From: Arthrobacter sp. Marseille-P9274
GTDB taxonomy: Bacteria > Actinomycetota > Actinomycetes > Actinomycetales > Micrococcaceae
Length of the DNA stretch: 64,000 nucleotides
NCBI RefSeq assembly: GCF_946892675.1
Contig: NZ_CAMPOV010000001.1
Span: forward strand, 966,033-1,030,032
Direction: 5' to 3'
Shown: positions 25,074 to 33,676 of the stretch, piece after piece
Layout of the letters: every line of letters starts with the position of its first letter
How positions within the stretch are numbered: position 1 is the stretch's first letter
Made by a program: the position numbers and the translations under genes
Notes under the pieces: model-generated
The model's database searches: none
What the model saw: the letters and a program-made list of their open reading frames with translations, nothing else
Told to the model about the DNA's origin: nothing

Positions 25074-25228
25074 TCCCGGCCGCCGGCCACCAGGTGTCAC
25101 GGTGCTGAGCGGCACGTGCGGCGGAATGGCCGTTTAAACTATTATCTGATGAGTCTGGCAGCAGGGCCGGACCAAGCTTGGACCGCGGCGACCGAAGCCG
25201 CTCTTGAAGGGGGATGCTCCAGCTGACC

Positions 25229-25819
25229 ATGGCGCGACTAGCAAGTGATGGGAACAGGGAGACGGGGCCCTTTGAGCGGGTGGGACGCCGCGAACTCGGC
25301 TACAACGTCCGCCAAGTGGATCAATTCCTGGCCCGTGCACGGGAGCACTTCAATTCCCACGAAGCCGACGGCGGCCGGATCACCAGCCGCGACGTCCGGG
25401 CAATGACCTTCGAACCGGCACGCGGCGGATACGATCCGGGGGCCGTCGACGCCGCCCTGGACCGGCTGGAGGACGTCTTCGCCCAGCGTGAGCGCGATGC
25501 CCTGATCGACGCCGAGGGCGAGGAGGCCTGGCTGGGACAGATCGGCCGGGTTTCCGCCGTGCTGCGTGCCCGCCTGCACCGGGGATCGGGGGAACGCTTC
25601 CGCCGGCCGACCAAGCGCAACGCACCGAGCTACAACGTTGATGACGTGGACGCCCTCTGCGAAGAACTGCTGGGGTACCTGGAGAAGGACCAGCCGCTGA
25701 GCGTTGACGTGGTCCGCCGGGCGGTGTTCCGCGAGGCCAAAGGCGAAGAGGGCTACGAAGAGGCCCAGGTGGACGCCTTCCTGGACCGCGCGGTCGAGCT
25801 GATGGCGGCGATCGACTAG
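25229..25819 (+). CDS. DivIVA-domain (DivI1A-repeat) protein
   Basis: The ATG at 25229 (196 aa) is preferred; an in-frame ATG at 25214 abuts the GAAGGGGG motif too closely to use it. Four DivI1A-like repeats are visible: GYNVRQVDQFL, GYDPGAVDAAL, SYNVDDVDALC and GYEEAQVDAFL, each followed by a short helix. The family contains curvature- and division-associated actinobacterial proteins. This one lacks the long coiled coil of Wag31. A possible -10 (TATTAT) lies at 25140-25145. The 3' end meets the convergent symporter gene with a few bases of overlap. Confidence 0.8.
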   Translation: MARLASDGNRETGPFERVGRRELGYNVRQVDQFLARAREHFNSHEADGGRITSRDVRAMTFEPARGGYDPGAVDAALDRLEDVFAQRERDALIDAEGEEAWLGQIGRVSAVLRARLHRGSGERFRRPTKRNAPSYNVDDVDALCEELLGYLEKDQPLSVDVVRRAVFREAKGEEGYEEAQVDAFLDRAVELMAAID

Positions 25820-27312
25820 GCCTGCGGTCCCGCTGGCCGCCAGCCGGTGTCCGATCGTTCCGGCGAGTGCAGCCGGGCCATGACGCGGCTGACGGTCGCG
25901 GGCCGGCGGGAAGCCGTCAGCTTCGACACCAGGACCATGACGGCGAACGCCAGCGGCACGCTCCAGGCGGCGGGCTGCGCCAGCAGTTCCGCGAACGGGC
26001 CGAGCGCTTCACCGCCGACCGCCGCGGCGACGATCGCCGAACCGCACACCGCCGCGCCGGCGGCCATGCCGGCGATGGCGCCGGCCGCCGTCAGTCCGTG
26101 CCACCAGATGCCCAGCAGCAGCATCGGGCAGATCGTGGAGGCCGTAAACGCGAAGACCGTGCCGATGCTGCCGGCCAGCGCCCTTGAATCGGTGGCCAGG
26201 GCGACGATCAGGGGAACCGCAGCGGAGAGGACGGCGGCCAAGCGGAATCCCTTGACGCTGCCGTGGAAGAGATCCTGGCTGACCACCCCGGCCAGCGATA
26301 CCACCAGCCCCGACGTCGTCGACAGGAATGCGGCGAAAGCGCCGCCGACGACCAGCGCGGCCAGCAGGTCGCCGGCGGTCGATCCGAGCACCCGCTGCGG
26401 GAGCAGCAGCACCGTGGCGTCGGCCTGGCCGCCCACCGCAAGGTCGGGCGTATAGATCCGCCCGAGCACCCCGAAGATTGTGGGGAAGAGGTAGAAGAGC
26501 GAGAGCAGTCCCAGCACAATTACCGTGGTCCGCCGCGCGGCCTGCCCGTCCGGATTGGTGTAGAAGCGGACCAGGACGTGCGGCAGCCCGAGGGTGCCGA
26601 ACAGCAGTGCGATGATCAGCGAAACGTTGCGGTAGAGCGAGGCCGCCTCGGTGACGTCCAGGTCCTGGTGGAACGCCGCCCCGCCGTCGGTGATCGGCGC
26701 GCCCTGGGCACCGAGCGTGAGCAGCACAAAGACGGCCGGCACCACCAGTGCGGTCAGCTTCAGCCAGTACTGGAAGGCCTGGACGAACGTGATAGAGCGC
26801 ATCCCGCCGGCCATTACGGTCACCACCACCACCACGGCAACGACGGCGGCGCCCACCCACGCGGGCAGCCCGGTTGTGATGCGTACGGTCAGGGCGGCGC
26901 CGTGCAGCTGCGGCACGATGTACAGCCAGCCAATGGTGACCACCAGGACGCTGGTCACCCGCCGCGCCGGACGCGAGTCGAGCCTGGCCGCGGCGAAGTC
27001 CGGGAGGGTGTAGGCGCCGGAGCGGCGCAGGGGTGCCGCAACGAACAGCAGCAGCATCAGGTAGCCGGCCGTGTAGCCGATCGGGAACCAGAGCGCGTCG
27101 ATGCCGGAAACGAGGATGAGCCCGGCGACGCCGAGGAAGCTGGCGGCGGACAGGTACTCGCCACCGATCGCCGACGCATTCCACCACGGACGCACCGTCC
27201 TGGACGCGACGTAGAAATCTCCGGTGGTCCTGGAAATCCGCAGCCCGTAGACGCTGATCAGCACCGTGGCCGCGCAGACCGTGGCGAGCCCGACCAGTAC
27301 CGCCGGGGTCAT
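25816..27312 (-). CDS. sodium:solute symporter (SSS family), monocarboxylate type
   Basis: The ATG at 27312 overlaps the upstream stop (ATGA) and gives 498 residues. About 13 hydrophobic helices are visible, with the SSS features SAIGGEYLSAASFLGVAG, YIVPQLHGAALTV and LGLPHVLVRFYTNPDGQ (the GLPH-RF motif of the ActP/MctP group). It is the last gene of a kinase-regulator-DUF485-like-symporter operon. Acetate, pyruvate or a similar acid is the likely substrate by family. The 3' end overlaps the convergent DivIVA-repeat gene by a few bases. Confidence 0.9.
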   Translation of the reverse strand: MTPAVLVGLATVCAATVLISVYGLRISRTTGDFYVASRTVRPWWNASAIGGEYLSAASFLGVAGLILVSGIDALWFPIGYTAGYLMLLLFVAAPLRRSGAYTLPDFAAARLDSRPARRVTSVLVVTIGWLYIVPQLHGAALTVRITTGLPAWVGAAVVAVVVVVTVMAGGMRSITFVQAFQYWLKLTALVVPAVFVLLTLGAQGAPITDGGAAFHQDLDVTEAASLYRNVSLIIALLFGTLGLPHVLVRFYTNPDGQAARRTTVIVLGLLSLFYLFPTIFGVLGRIYTPDLAVGGQADATVLLLPQRVLGSTAGDLLAALVVGGAFAAFLSTTSGLVVSLAGVVSQDLFHGSVKGFRLAAVLSAAVPLIVALATDSRALAGSIGTVFAFTASTICPMLLLGIWWHGLTAAGAIAGMAAGAAVCGSAIVAAAVGGEALGPFAELLAQPAAWSVPLAFAVMVLVSKLTASRRPATVSRVMARLHSPERSDTGWRPAGPQA

Positions 27313-27734
27313 TCCGGCTCCGCCGACCAGGCCGGCCGGGAGCCGCGGTCGTCGTCGACCAGCTGCCGGAAGCGGTCCTCGTTGCGCGCCGCCGCCCGGT
27401 TGTAGAGGACCGCGCAGACGAAGATGACGGGGTAGACACCCGCGCCGAGCAGCAGCCACGGCAGCGGCACGGTGAAGACGCTCATGCCGTTGACGCTGGG
27501 GAAGACCAGCATCAGCACGGGCACGCCGAGCAGGATCAGCCCGAACCCGCCCGCCACGACCAGGGCGAGCCGGAGTTGGGAACGCATCAGCGAGCGGATG
27601 AACATCTCGCCGAGTTCGGACTGCTCCGCCAGTTCGCGCGAGACGCTGTAGCGGCTCCGGGCAGCGGCTGCCCGGGTGCGGGGAGCGGTGACGCGGACCC
27701 GCGCCGGCGGGCGGCGCTGGGGCTCCTGGCTCAT
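27309..27734 (-). CDS. small two-helix membrane protein, DUF485-like symporter partner
   Basis: The ATG at 27734 overlaps the response-regulator stop by 4 bases; the product has 141 residues. A basic N-terminus is followed by two membrane helices (LALVVAGGFGLILLGVPVLM and PLPWLLLGAGVYPVIFVCAV) and a polar tail. Size, two-helix design and position directly before an SSS symporter match DUF485 proteins that accompany ActP/MctC transporters, but the sequence is divergent. It is probably a transporter subunit or chaperone. Confidence 0.7.
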   Translation of the reverse strand: MSQEPQRRPPARVRVTAPRTRAAAARSRYSVSRELAEQSELGEMFIRSLMRSQLRLALVVAGGFGLILLGVPVLMLVFPSVNGMSVFTVPLPWLLLGAGVYPVIFVCAVLYNRAAARNEDRFRQLVDDDRGSRPAWSAEPE

Positions 27735-28450
27735 CCGCCCGGCCTGACGCGGTTCGCCTCCAGCCGGTCGCGGACCGCGGGCAGGCTGCGCCGGCTGACC
27801 GGGAGCTCGGCACCGTCCACCAGTACGCTGGTCCGTCCGTCGGTGGTGCGCATCTGCTGGATCGCGCCGACCGACACCAGGTAGGAGCGATGGATCCGCA
27901 GGTAGCCGGCATCGGCCCACTGGCGTTCCAGGTCGTTCAGCGGCACCCGGATCAGGTAGCTGCCCTCGGCGGTGTGCAGCCGGGCATAATCGCCCTGGGC
28001 CTGGACGAACTTGATCTCGTCCCGCCTGATCATCTTCGTGATGCCGCCCTGGTCCACCGTGATCACTTCCGGCTGGGCCGCGCCGTCTTCCATCAGCTCG
28101 CAGACCCGCCGGACCGATTCGGCGAGCCGTTCGGCGCGCACCGGCTTCAGCAGGTAGTCCACCGCGGCCAGGTTGAAGGCCTCCAGGGCCTGGTCTTCGT
28201 CAGCCGTGACAAAAACGACGGCGGGCGGCCGGCTGAAGCGCGAAATCACCCTGGCGATGTCGAGGCCGGTCAGGGCCGGCATGTGGATGTCCAGGAACAT
28301 CGCGTCAACGTCGTGGTTCTCCAGCGCCCGCAGTGCTTCCGCGCCGCTGGTCGCCTTGTGGATCCTGCCGATTCGCGGATCCCTGGCAAGGAGGTAGGCG
28401 AGGGCTTCGACGGCGGGGAGTTCATCATCGGCGATGACAACGTTGACCAT
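27731..28450 (-). CDS. LytTR-family response regulator
   Basis: The 239 residues hold an N-terminal receiver with the acidic pair Asp8-Asp9, phospho-acceptor Asp54 (MFLDIHMP), Thr in FVTADED and Lys in YLLKPV. A LytTR DNA-binding domain (about residues 135-235) shows IKFVQAQGDYARLHT, YLIRVPLNDLERQ and FxRIHRSYLV-type residues. It pairs with the upstream histidine kinase (gap about 90 bases) and overlaps the next gene. LytTR proteins bind pairs of direct repeats about two helical turns apart, which are present at 29756-29807. Confidence 0.95.
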   Translation of the reverse strand: MVNVVIADDELPAVEALAYLLARDPRIGRIHKATSGAEALRALENHDVDAMFLDIHMPALTGLDIARVISRFSRPPAVVFVTADEDQALEAFNLAAVDYLLKPVRAERLAESVRRVCELMEDGAAQPEVITVDQGGITKMIRRDEIKFVQAQGDYARLHTAEGSYLIRVPLNDLERQWADAGYLRIHRSYLVSVGAIQQMRTTDGRTSVLVDGAELPVSRRSLPAVRDRLEANRVRPGG

Positions 28451-28540
28451 GGGGACAGTCTACTGAGTCCTCCGGCCGGGGAAGCTTGGCCGGCCCCCGC
28501 CCGGTCCGGCCTCCTGCACGGCCTTGCGCGCCGGTCCTGC

Positions 28541-29740
28541 TCACACTTCGTGGCCGGGCTGGAACTTCGGGATCCGCATCGTGATCAGCGTCCCGGCACC
28601 GGGCGCGGTCTCGATGACCAGGCCGTGGTCGTCCCCGTAGACCTGGCGCAGCCGGGAATCGACGTTGCGCAGGCCCACGTGGTCGCCGGCCGTGTGCCCG
28701 GCGAGCATCTGGCGCAGTCGCTCCGGGTCCATGCCCACGCCGTCGTCCTCGATACCTAAGACCGCATACTCGCCGTCGTCCCGCCCGGTGATGGTGATAT
28801 GGCCGGGACCTTCCCGGGCCTCCAGTCCGTGGCGGACGGCGTTCTCGACCAGCGGCTGCAGGGACAGGAACGGAATGACGGTGCTGAGCACTTCGGGACC
28901 GATCTGCAGGCTGACATTGAGCCGGTCGCCGAACCGGGCACGCTCGAGCAGTAGGTAGCGGTCGATCGACCGGAGTTCCTCCGCGACAGTGGTGAAGTCC
29001 CCGTGGCGGCGGAACGAGTAGCGGGTAAAGTCCGCGAACTCGATCACCAGTTCGCGGGCGCGGACCGGATCCGTGAGGATGTAGGAGGCGATCGCGTTGA
29101 GCGAGTTGTAGATGAAGTGCGGGCTGATCTGGGCGCGCAGCGCGCGGACCTCGGCCTCCATCAGCAGTGTCCGGGAAGCATCGAGCTCGGCCAGCTCGAT
29201 CTGCGTGGCGACCCAGGCGGCCACCTCGTTCGTGGCGCGGACCAGCGACGGCCGCACCTGGCCGCTGTAGGCGCCGATGGTTCCCACCACGCGCTCCTGG
29301 ACCCGGATGGGGGAGAAGACCGCCTCCGCCGCGAACCCCTCCGCTGCGCCGTCCGACGGCGTTTCCGGGGGCCGGCGATATACCTGGGTGCGCCCGGACT
29401 CCAGCACCTTGGCCGCGAGCACCATGGCGTCCGCGTCACGGTCCTCCGTCTGCGGGTCCCACGCCAGCACGCCGGCCTCGTCGGTGATCACCAGCCGGCT
29501 GCTGTCCAGCATCCCGCGAAGATAACCCGCAGCCTTGGCCGCCCCGTCCGGCGTCAGGCCCCTGCGCAGGTGCGGACCCGCCAGCCCTGCCGTGTGCAGA
29601 GTGTTGTACGTGGCCAGTTCCGCCTCCGAACCCAGTTCCCGGCTGGACCGGCTGAGCTTGAAGCCGACCAACGAGACGACCGCCACGGTAATAATGGCGA
29701 TCGCCGCGATGAGCGCAATATCGACCGCCGGGCTGACCAT
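28541..29740 (-). CDS. LytS/YehU-type sensor histidine kinase
   Basis: The 399 residues begin with one membrane helix (about 7-27), then a GAF-like sensory domain (about 60-185). A His_kinase (PF06580-type) domain follows with the phospho-acceptor His208 in ISPHFIYNSLNAI, and an HATPase domain with N-box LVENAVRHGL and G-box DDGVGMDPERL. No other sensor domain is seen, so it may sense an intracellular signal. It leads the minus-strand operon and is divergent from the second DUF485/symporter pair. Confidence 0.94.
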   Translation of the reverse strand: MVSPAVDIALIAAIAIITVAVVSLVGFKLSRSSRELGSEAELATYNTLHTAGLAGPHLRRGLTPDGAAKAAGYLRGMLDSSRLVITDEAGVLAWDPQTEDRDADAMVLAAKVLESGRTQVYRRPPETPSDGAAEGFAAEAVFSPIRVQERVVGTIGAYSGQVRPSLVRATNEVAAWVATQIELAELDASRTLLMEAEVRALRAQISPHFIYNSLNAIASYILTDPVRARELVIEFADFTRYSFRRHGDFTTVAEELRSIDRYLLLERARFGDRLNVSLQIGPEVLSTVIPFLSLQPLVENAVRHGLEAREGPGHITITGRDDGEYAVLGIEDDGVGMDPERLRQMLAGHTAGDHVGLRNVDSRLRQVYGDDHGLVIETAPGAGTLITMRIPKFQPGHEV

Positions 29741-29755
29741 GCCTTCACCCTAACG

Positions 29756-29807
29756 GCAGTTCGGCGCAACGGGCCGCCATTCGTCGCAGCGCAATTGCCG
29801 TTCGGCG
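29756..29807. promoter_or_regulatory. three phased direct repeats, candidate LytTR binding sites
   Basis: GCAGTTCGGCG (29756), GCCATTCGTCG (29776) and GCCGTTCGGCG (29797) are 11-bp direct repeats spaced 20 and 21 bases start to start. LytTR regulators bind such imperfect direct repeats about 21 bp apart. They lie between the kinase start codon and the actP-like operon and can serve both. Confidence 0.6.
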
Positions 29808-29852
29808 ATCGTACCCGCGAAGGGCAGGACAGCACGCGCGGCCGTGTAGGAG

Positions 29853-29868
29853 AGTGATCCCTGTCACA
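29853..29868 (+). promoter_or_regulatory. CRP/GlxR-like site upstream of the DUF485-symporter operon
   Basis: AGTGA-TCCCTG-TCACA matches the CRP/GlxR consensus TGTGA-N6-TCACA at 9 of 10 positions. It lies 21 bases before the ATG at 29890, so it probably overlaps the core promoter or leader. Confidence 0.55.
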
Positions 29869-29889
29869 CACCCTCACAAGGAGGCAGAC

Positions 29890-30258
29890 ATGGGACAACA
29901 TCCCACCCCGGAGGCCGACCCGACGGCCGCCGTGGACTTCCAGGAAGTCCAGCAGCGGCCCGAGTTCAAGGAGCTCCGTCACCGTCACCGCAGTTTCGTT
30001 TTCCCGATGGCCATCGCATTCCTGCTGTGGTACTTCCTGTACGTGCTGCTGGCCGATTATGCGCACGGCTTCATGTCCATCAAGCTCGTGGGCAATATCA
30101 ACGTCGGCCTGGTCCTGGGCCTGCTCCAGTTCGTGAGCACCTTCGCGATCACCATGTGGTATGTCAGCTACGCCAATAAGAAGCTGGACCCCATCGCCGC
30201 CGGTATTCGGCATGACCTGGAGTCCACCGCGCAGCCCCCGGCAGGAGGAACCAAGTGA
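29890..30258 (+). CDS. DUF485-domain membrane protein
   Basis: The ATG follows AAGGAGG with a 5-base spacer. The 122 residues have the DUF485 pattern: RPEFKELRHRHRSFVFPMA leading into a first helix (AIAFLLWYFLYVLLADY), a second helix (GLVLGLLQFVSTFAITMWYV) and YANKKLDPIA. Such proteins are encoded directly before acetate/pyruvate SSS symporters (for example cg0952 before mctC in Corynebacterium glutamicum). The stop overlaps the symporter start. Confidence 0.93.
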   Translation: MGQHPTPEADPTAAVDFQEVQQRPEFKELRHRHRSFVFPMAIAFLLWYFLYVLLADYAHGFMSIKLVGNINVGLVLGLLQFVSTFAITMWYVSYANKKLDPIAAGIRHDLESTAQPPAGGTK

Positions 30259-31874
30259 TGCTTCCGCTCACCACCGTCACGCAGGAGACCACGCAGGTGG
30301 GCGAGCCGTGGCTGAACATGACGATCTTCGGCCTGTTCGTGGCCATCACCATGGTGATCGTGCTCCGGGCCAGCCGGAACAACAAGACTGCGGCGGACTA
30401 CTACGCCGCCGGGCGGTCCTTTACCGGCCCGCAGAACGGCACCGCCATCGCCGGCGACTACCTCTCCGCCGCATCCTTCCTCGGCATCGTCGGGGCGATC
30501 GCCATCAACGGCTATGACGGCTTCCTCTACTCGATCGGCTTCCTGGTGGCGTGGCTGGTGGCGCTGCTGCTGGTGGCCGAATTGCTGCGCAATACCGGCA
30601 AGTTCACCATGGCGGATGTGCTGTCCTTCCGGTTGAAGCAGCGTCCGGTGCGGATCGCCGCGGCGACGACGACGTTGGCCGTCTGCTTCTTCTACCTCCT
30701 GGCCCAGATGGCCGGCGCCGGTGCGCTGGTCTCCCTGCTGCTCGGCATCGACGACCGGCTTGGCCAGTCCATCGTGATCACCGTCGTCGGCGCCCTGATG
30801 ATCCTGTACGTCCTGGTGGGCGGCATGAAGGGCACCACCTGGGTTCAGATCATCAAGGCCTGCCTGCTGATCGCCGGCGCGTTCGTCATGACCATCTGGG
30901 TGCTGGCCTTGTACGGGTTCAACTTCTCCGCACTGCTCGGCGACGCCGCTGCGACGGCCGGCAACCCCGAGATCCTCAACCCGGGACTCCAGTACGGCGT
31001 GAGCGGAACGTCCAAGTTCGACTTCATCTCGCTGGCCCTGGCGCTGGTGCTCGGCACCGCGGCCCTGCCCCACGTGCTGATGCGCTTCTACACCGTCCCG
31101 ACGGCGAAGGAGGCCCGCCGCTCGGTGGTCTGGGCCATCTGGCTGATCGGCGCGTTCTACCTGTTCACCCTGGTGCTCGGCTACGGCGCCGGCGCGCTGA
31201 TCGGCCCCGAGGCCATCAATGCGGCGCCGGGCGGCGTGAACTCCGCGGCCCCGCTGCTGGCCTTCCACCTCGGCGGCCCGCTGCTGCTGGGCGTGATCTC
31301 CGCCGTGGCGTTCGCCACCATCCTGGCCGTCGTCGCCGGCCTGACGATCACGGCCGCGGCGTCCTTCGCCCACGACATCTACGCCAACGTGGTCCGCAAG
31401 GGCAAGGTCGACGCGGACGGCGAGGTCAAGGTGGCACGCCGCACCGTCGTGGTCATCGGCGTCCTGTCGATCCTCGGCGGCATCGGCGCCCAGGGGCAGA
31501 ATGTGGCGTTCCTCGTGGCGCTGGCCTTCGCGGTCGCGGCCTCGGCGAACCTGCCGACGATCATCTACTCCCTGTTCTGGAAGAAGTTCTCCACCCGGGG
31601 TGCCGTGTGGTCGATGTACGGAGGCCTCGCCGCCGCCGTCGTCCTGATCGTCTTCTCCCCGGTGGTCTCCGGGGCCGAAACGTCCATGATCCCCAGCGCC
31701 GACTTCGCCTGGTTCCCGCTGAAGAACCCGGGCATCGTCTCCATCCCGCTGGCGTTCTTCCTCGGATGGCTCGGCACCGTGCTGGACAAGACGGTCGAGG
31801 ACCCGGCGAAGCAGGCCGAGATGGAAGTCCGTTCGCTCACCGGCGTAGGTGCCGAGAAGGCGGTCGACCACTAG
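30258..31874 (+). CDS. cation/monocarboxylate symporter, ActP/MctC-like
   Basis: This SSS-family transporter for acetate, pyruvate or propionate (by family) has 538 residues. The ATG at 30258 (AGGAGG nine bases upstream) forms a TGATG overlap with the DUF485 gene; a GTG at 30255 is also possible. Seen: AGDYLSAASFLGIVGAIAINGYDGF, FLLAQMAGAGALVSLL-like helix, ALPHVLMRFYTVPTAKEAR and SFAHDIYANVVRKGK. It is the second such symporter in this locus and closer to MctC/ActP than the 25.8 kb copy. A bidirectional terminator follows. Confidence 0.94.
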   Translation: MLPLTTVTQETTQVGEPWLNMTIFGLFVAITMVIVLRASRNNKTAADYYAAGRSFTGPQNGTAIAGDYLSAASFLGIVGAIAINGYDGFLYSIGFLVAWLVALLLVAELLRNTGKFTMADVLSFRLKQRPVRIAAATTTLAVCFFYLLAQMAGAGALVSLLLGIDDRLGQSIVITVVGALMILYVLVGGMKGTTWVQIIKACLLIAGAFVMTIWVLALYGFNFSALLGDAAATAGNPEILNPGLQYGVSGTSKFDFISLALALVLGTAALPHVLMRFYTVPTAKEARRSVVWAIWLIGAFYLFTLVLGYGAGALIGPEAINAAPGGVNSAAPLLAFHLGGPLLLGVISAVAFATILAVVAGLTITAAASFAHDIYANVVRKGKVDADGEVKVARRTVVVIGVLSILGGIGAQGQNVAFLVALAFAVAASANLPTIIYSLFWKKFSTRGAVWSMYGGLAAAVVLIVFSPVVSGAETSMIPSADFAWFPLKNPGIVSIPLAFFLGWLGTVLDKTVEDPAKQAEMEVRSLTGVGAEKAVDH

Positions 31875-31922
31875 GCCTCACAGCGCCGGCGGCCGTTCCA
31901 GCGGCCGGAGCCGGATAGACCA

Positions 31923-31954
31923 CGGGCGGGTCCGGAGCATTCCGGGCCCGCCCG
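31923..31954. terminator. hairpin between the convergent symporter and ald genes
   Basis: A 14-bp stem with one G-U pair (31923-31936 with 31941-31954) has loop GCAT. It has no T-run but lies exactly between convergent genes. Confidence 0.6.
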
Positions 31955-31988
31955 CCGTCGTCCCGGCGGCTGCGGAAGGGTTCCGGGG

Positions 31989-33080
31989 TCAGGCCAGCTG
32001 GGGGTGGGCGAGCTTGACCGGTTCGGAGACGATGTGGCCGTCCCGGGTGTTGACGCCGAGCAGGAGTTCGGGCAGCCGCCGGGTGGCGCCGTCCACGCCC
32101 TCCTCGGCGATCGCCCTGACGTAGGGCAGCGTGGCGTTGGTCAGCCCGTAGGTCGAGGTCCGCGGGACGGCGCCGGGCATGTTGGCGACACAGTAGAAGA
32201 CGGTGTCATGCACGGGAAACGTGGGATCCGCGTGCGTGGTCGGGCGGGAGTCTTCGAAGCAGCCGCCCTGGTCGATCGAGATGTCGACCAGGACGGCGCC
32301 CGGCCGCATGCGCGAGACGAGTTCATTGGTGATGAGCTTTGGCGCCTTCGCCCCGGGGACCAGGACGGCGCCGATCACCAGGTCCGCCTGCAGGACCGCC
32401 GTCTCCAGCTCCCACGCGTTGCTCGCGATGGTGTTCACCCGCCCCTGGTACAGCTCGTCGAGCTGCTGGAGCCGGCGCACGTTCGTGTCCAACACGGTGA
32501 CGTTGGCCCGCATGCCGACCGCCATCGAGACGGCGTTGGTCCCAGCCACGCCCGCGCCGATCACGACGACGTTGGCGGCGTGCGTGCCCGGCACGCCGCC
32601 CATGAGCACGCCGCGGCCGCCCTGCGGCTTGAGCAGGGTCTGGGCTCCGACCTGGGGTGCCAGCCGCCCGGCGACCTCGGACATTGGTGCTAGCAGCGGG
32701 AGCGTGCGGTCCGGCAGCTGGACGGTCTCGTAGGCCACCGCGGTCACCCGCTGTTCGCACAGCTGCGCGGTCAGCTGGGCGTCAGCGGCCAGATGCAGGT
32801 ACGTGAAGAGGGTCAGGTCCGGGCGGAGCCGGTGGTATTCCTCCGCCACAGGCTCCTTCACCTTCAGGACGAGTTCGGACTCCGACCAGGTCTCGTCCGC
32901 GGAGGTGGCGATCCGGGCTCCCGCCGCCATGTAGTCCTCGTCGGTGATCGAGGAGCCGAGGCCGGCCCCGGATTCCACCGTGACGGAATGGCCGGCCAGG
33001 ATGAGCTCATTGACGCCGGCAGGGGTGATCGCCACCCGGAACTCGTTGTTCTTGACTTCGCGGGGAACGCCGATCTGCAT
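31989..33080 (-). CDS. ald: alanine dehydrogenase
   Basis: This NAD-dependent enzyme interconverts L-alanine and pyruvate plus ammonia. The ATG at 33080 follows GAAGGAG and gives 363 residues, close to the usual 371. Seen: MQIGVPREVKNNEFRVAITP, a lysine in VLKVKEP, HLAADAQLT, the Rossmann motif VIGAGVAGTNA and the DISIDQGGCFEDSRPTTH block. An Lrp-family gene lies 115 bases upstream on the same strand. The product pyruvate links it to the neighbouring monocarboxylate transporters. Confidence 0.97.
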   Translation of the reverse strand: MQIGVPREVKNNEFRVAITPAGVNELILAGHSVTVESGAGLGSSITDEDYMAAGARIATSADETWSESELVLKVKEPVAEEYHRLRPDLTLFTYLHLAADAQLTAQLCEQRVTAVAYETVQLPDRTLPLLAPMSEVAGRLAPQVGAQTLLKPQGGRGVLMGGVPGTHAANVVVIGAGVAGTNAVSMAVGMRANVTVLDTNVRRLQQLDELYQGRVNTIASNAWELETAVLQADLVIGAVLVPGAKAPKLITNELVSRMRPGAVLVDISIDQGGCFEDSRPTTHADPTFPVHDTVFYCVANMPGAVPRTSTYGLTNATLPYVRAIAEEGVDGATRRLPELLLGVNTRDGHIVSEPVKLAHPQLA

Positions 33081-33195
33081 GGCACTGACTCCTTCGCACC
33101 TGGGGCCCACGGGCCGCCGTCGTACTCCTGCTGGCGGCTGGTGCGCGGGCCGTCGTGCCCCGAGCCTACTCCCGAACCGCACGGCTGTGCAGTAG

Positions 33196-33675
33196 TCAGC
33201 CGACCGGAGGGACTTCGGCCCGGTGCAGCAGCGGGCTGACGCGGAATGGGACCAGCTCATGCATGGCTAGGGAGGTGTCGGTGCGCTCCACGCCGTCGAT
33301 GGCGAGCACCTGGCTGTTGATCCGGAACAGGTCCTCGGCGCTGCGCGAGACCACCTGGGCCAGGATGTCCGCATTGCCTGTCACACCGTAGGCCTCCAGC
33401 AGCTCGGGAATCAGCGCCAGCTCCGCGGTGATCTGCTCCAGTTTGCGCTGCTGCACATGGATGTGGATGAACGCCATCAGCGGGTAGCCCAAAGCGGCCG
33501 GACTGATCCGGCGCTCGAACGTCAGGAACACGTCCCTGGCCTCGAGCTGGGAAAGCCGGGCCTGCACGGTGTTGCGGGATAGCCCCAACTGCTGCGCGAG
33601 GGCGACGACGGTGCTGCGGGCGTCCCGCGACAGAGCCGTCAGCAATCGGATGTCAGTGGCGTCCAAGGTCCGCAT
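33196..33675 (-). CDS. Lrp/AsnC-family regulator
   Basis: The ATG at 33675 gives 159 residues. The N-terminal winged helix (LDATDIRLLTALSRDARSTVVALAQQLGLSRNTVQARL region) is followed by a RAM ligand-binding domain (about 65-150) with VTGNADILAQVVSRSAEDL. It is upstream of ald on the same strand and divergent from the 2-oxoacid dehydrogenase genes. Either could be its target: AldR controls ald in mycobacteria and BkdR controls bkd genes in pseudomonads, and both are Lrp-type. A possible -10 (TAACGT) eight bases before the ATG suggests a leaderless message. Confidence 0.92.
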   Translation of the reverse strand: MRTLDATDIRLLTALSRDARSTVVALAQQLGLSRNTVQARLSQLEARDVFLTFERRISPAALGYPLMAFIHIHVQQRKLEQITAELALIPELLEAYGVTGNADILAQVVSRSAEDLFRINSQVLAIDGVERTDTSLAMHELVPFRVSPLLHRAEVPPVG

Positions 33676-33676
33676 A

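Noticed and set aside
25149-25226. 25-codon leader frame ending just before the DivIVA-protein ATG
   Set aside because: The best -10 (25140-25145) would start transcription at or after this ATG, so the frame is probably not on the message.
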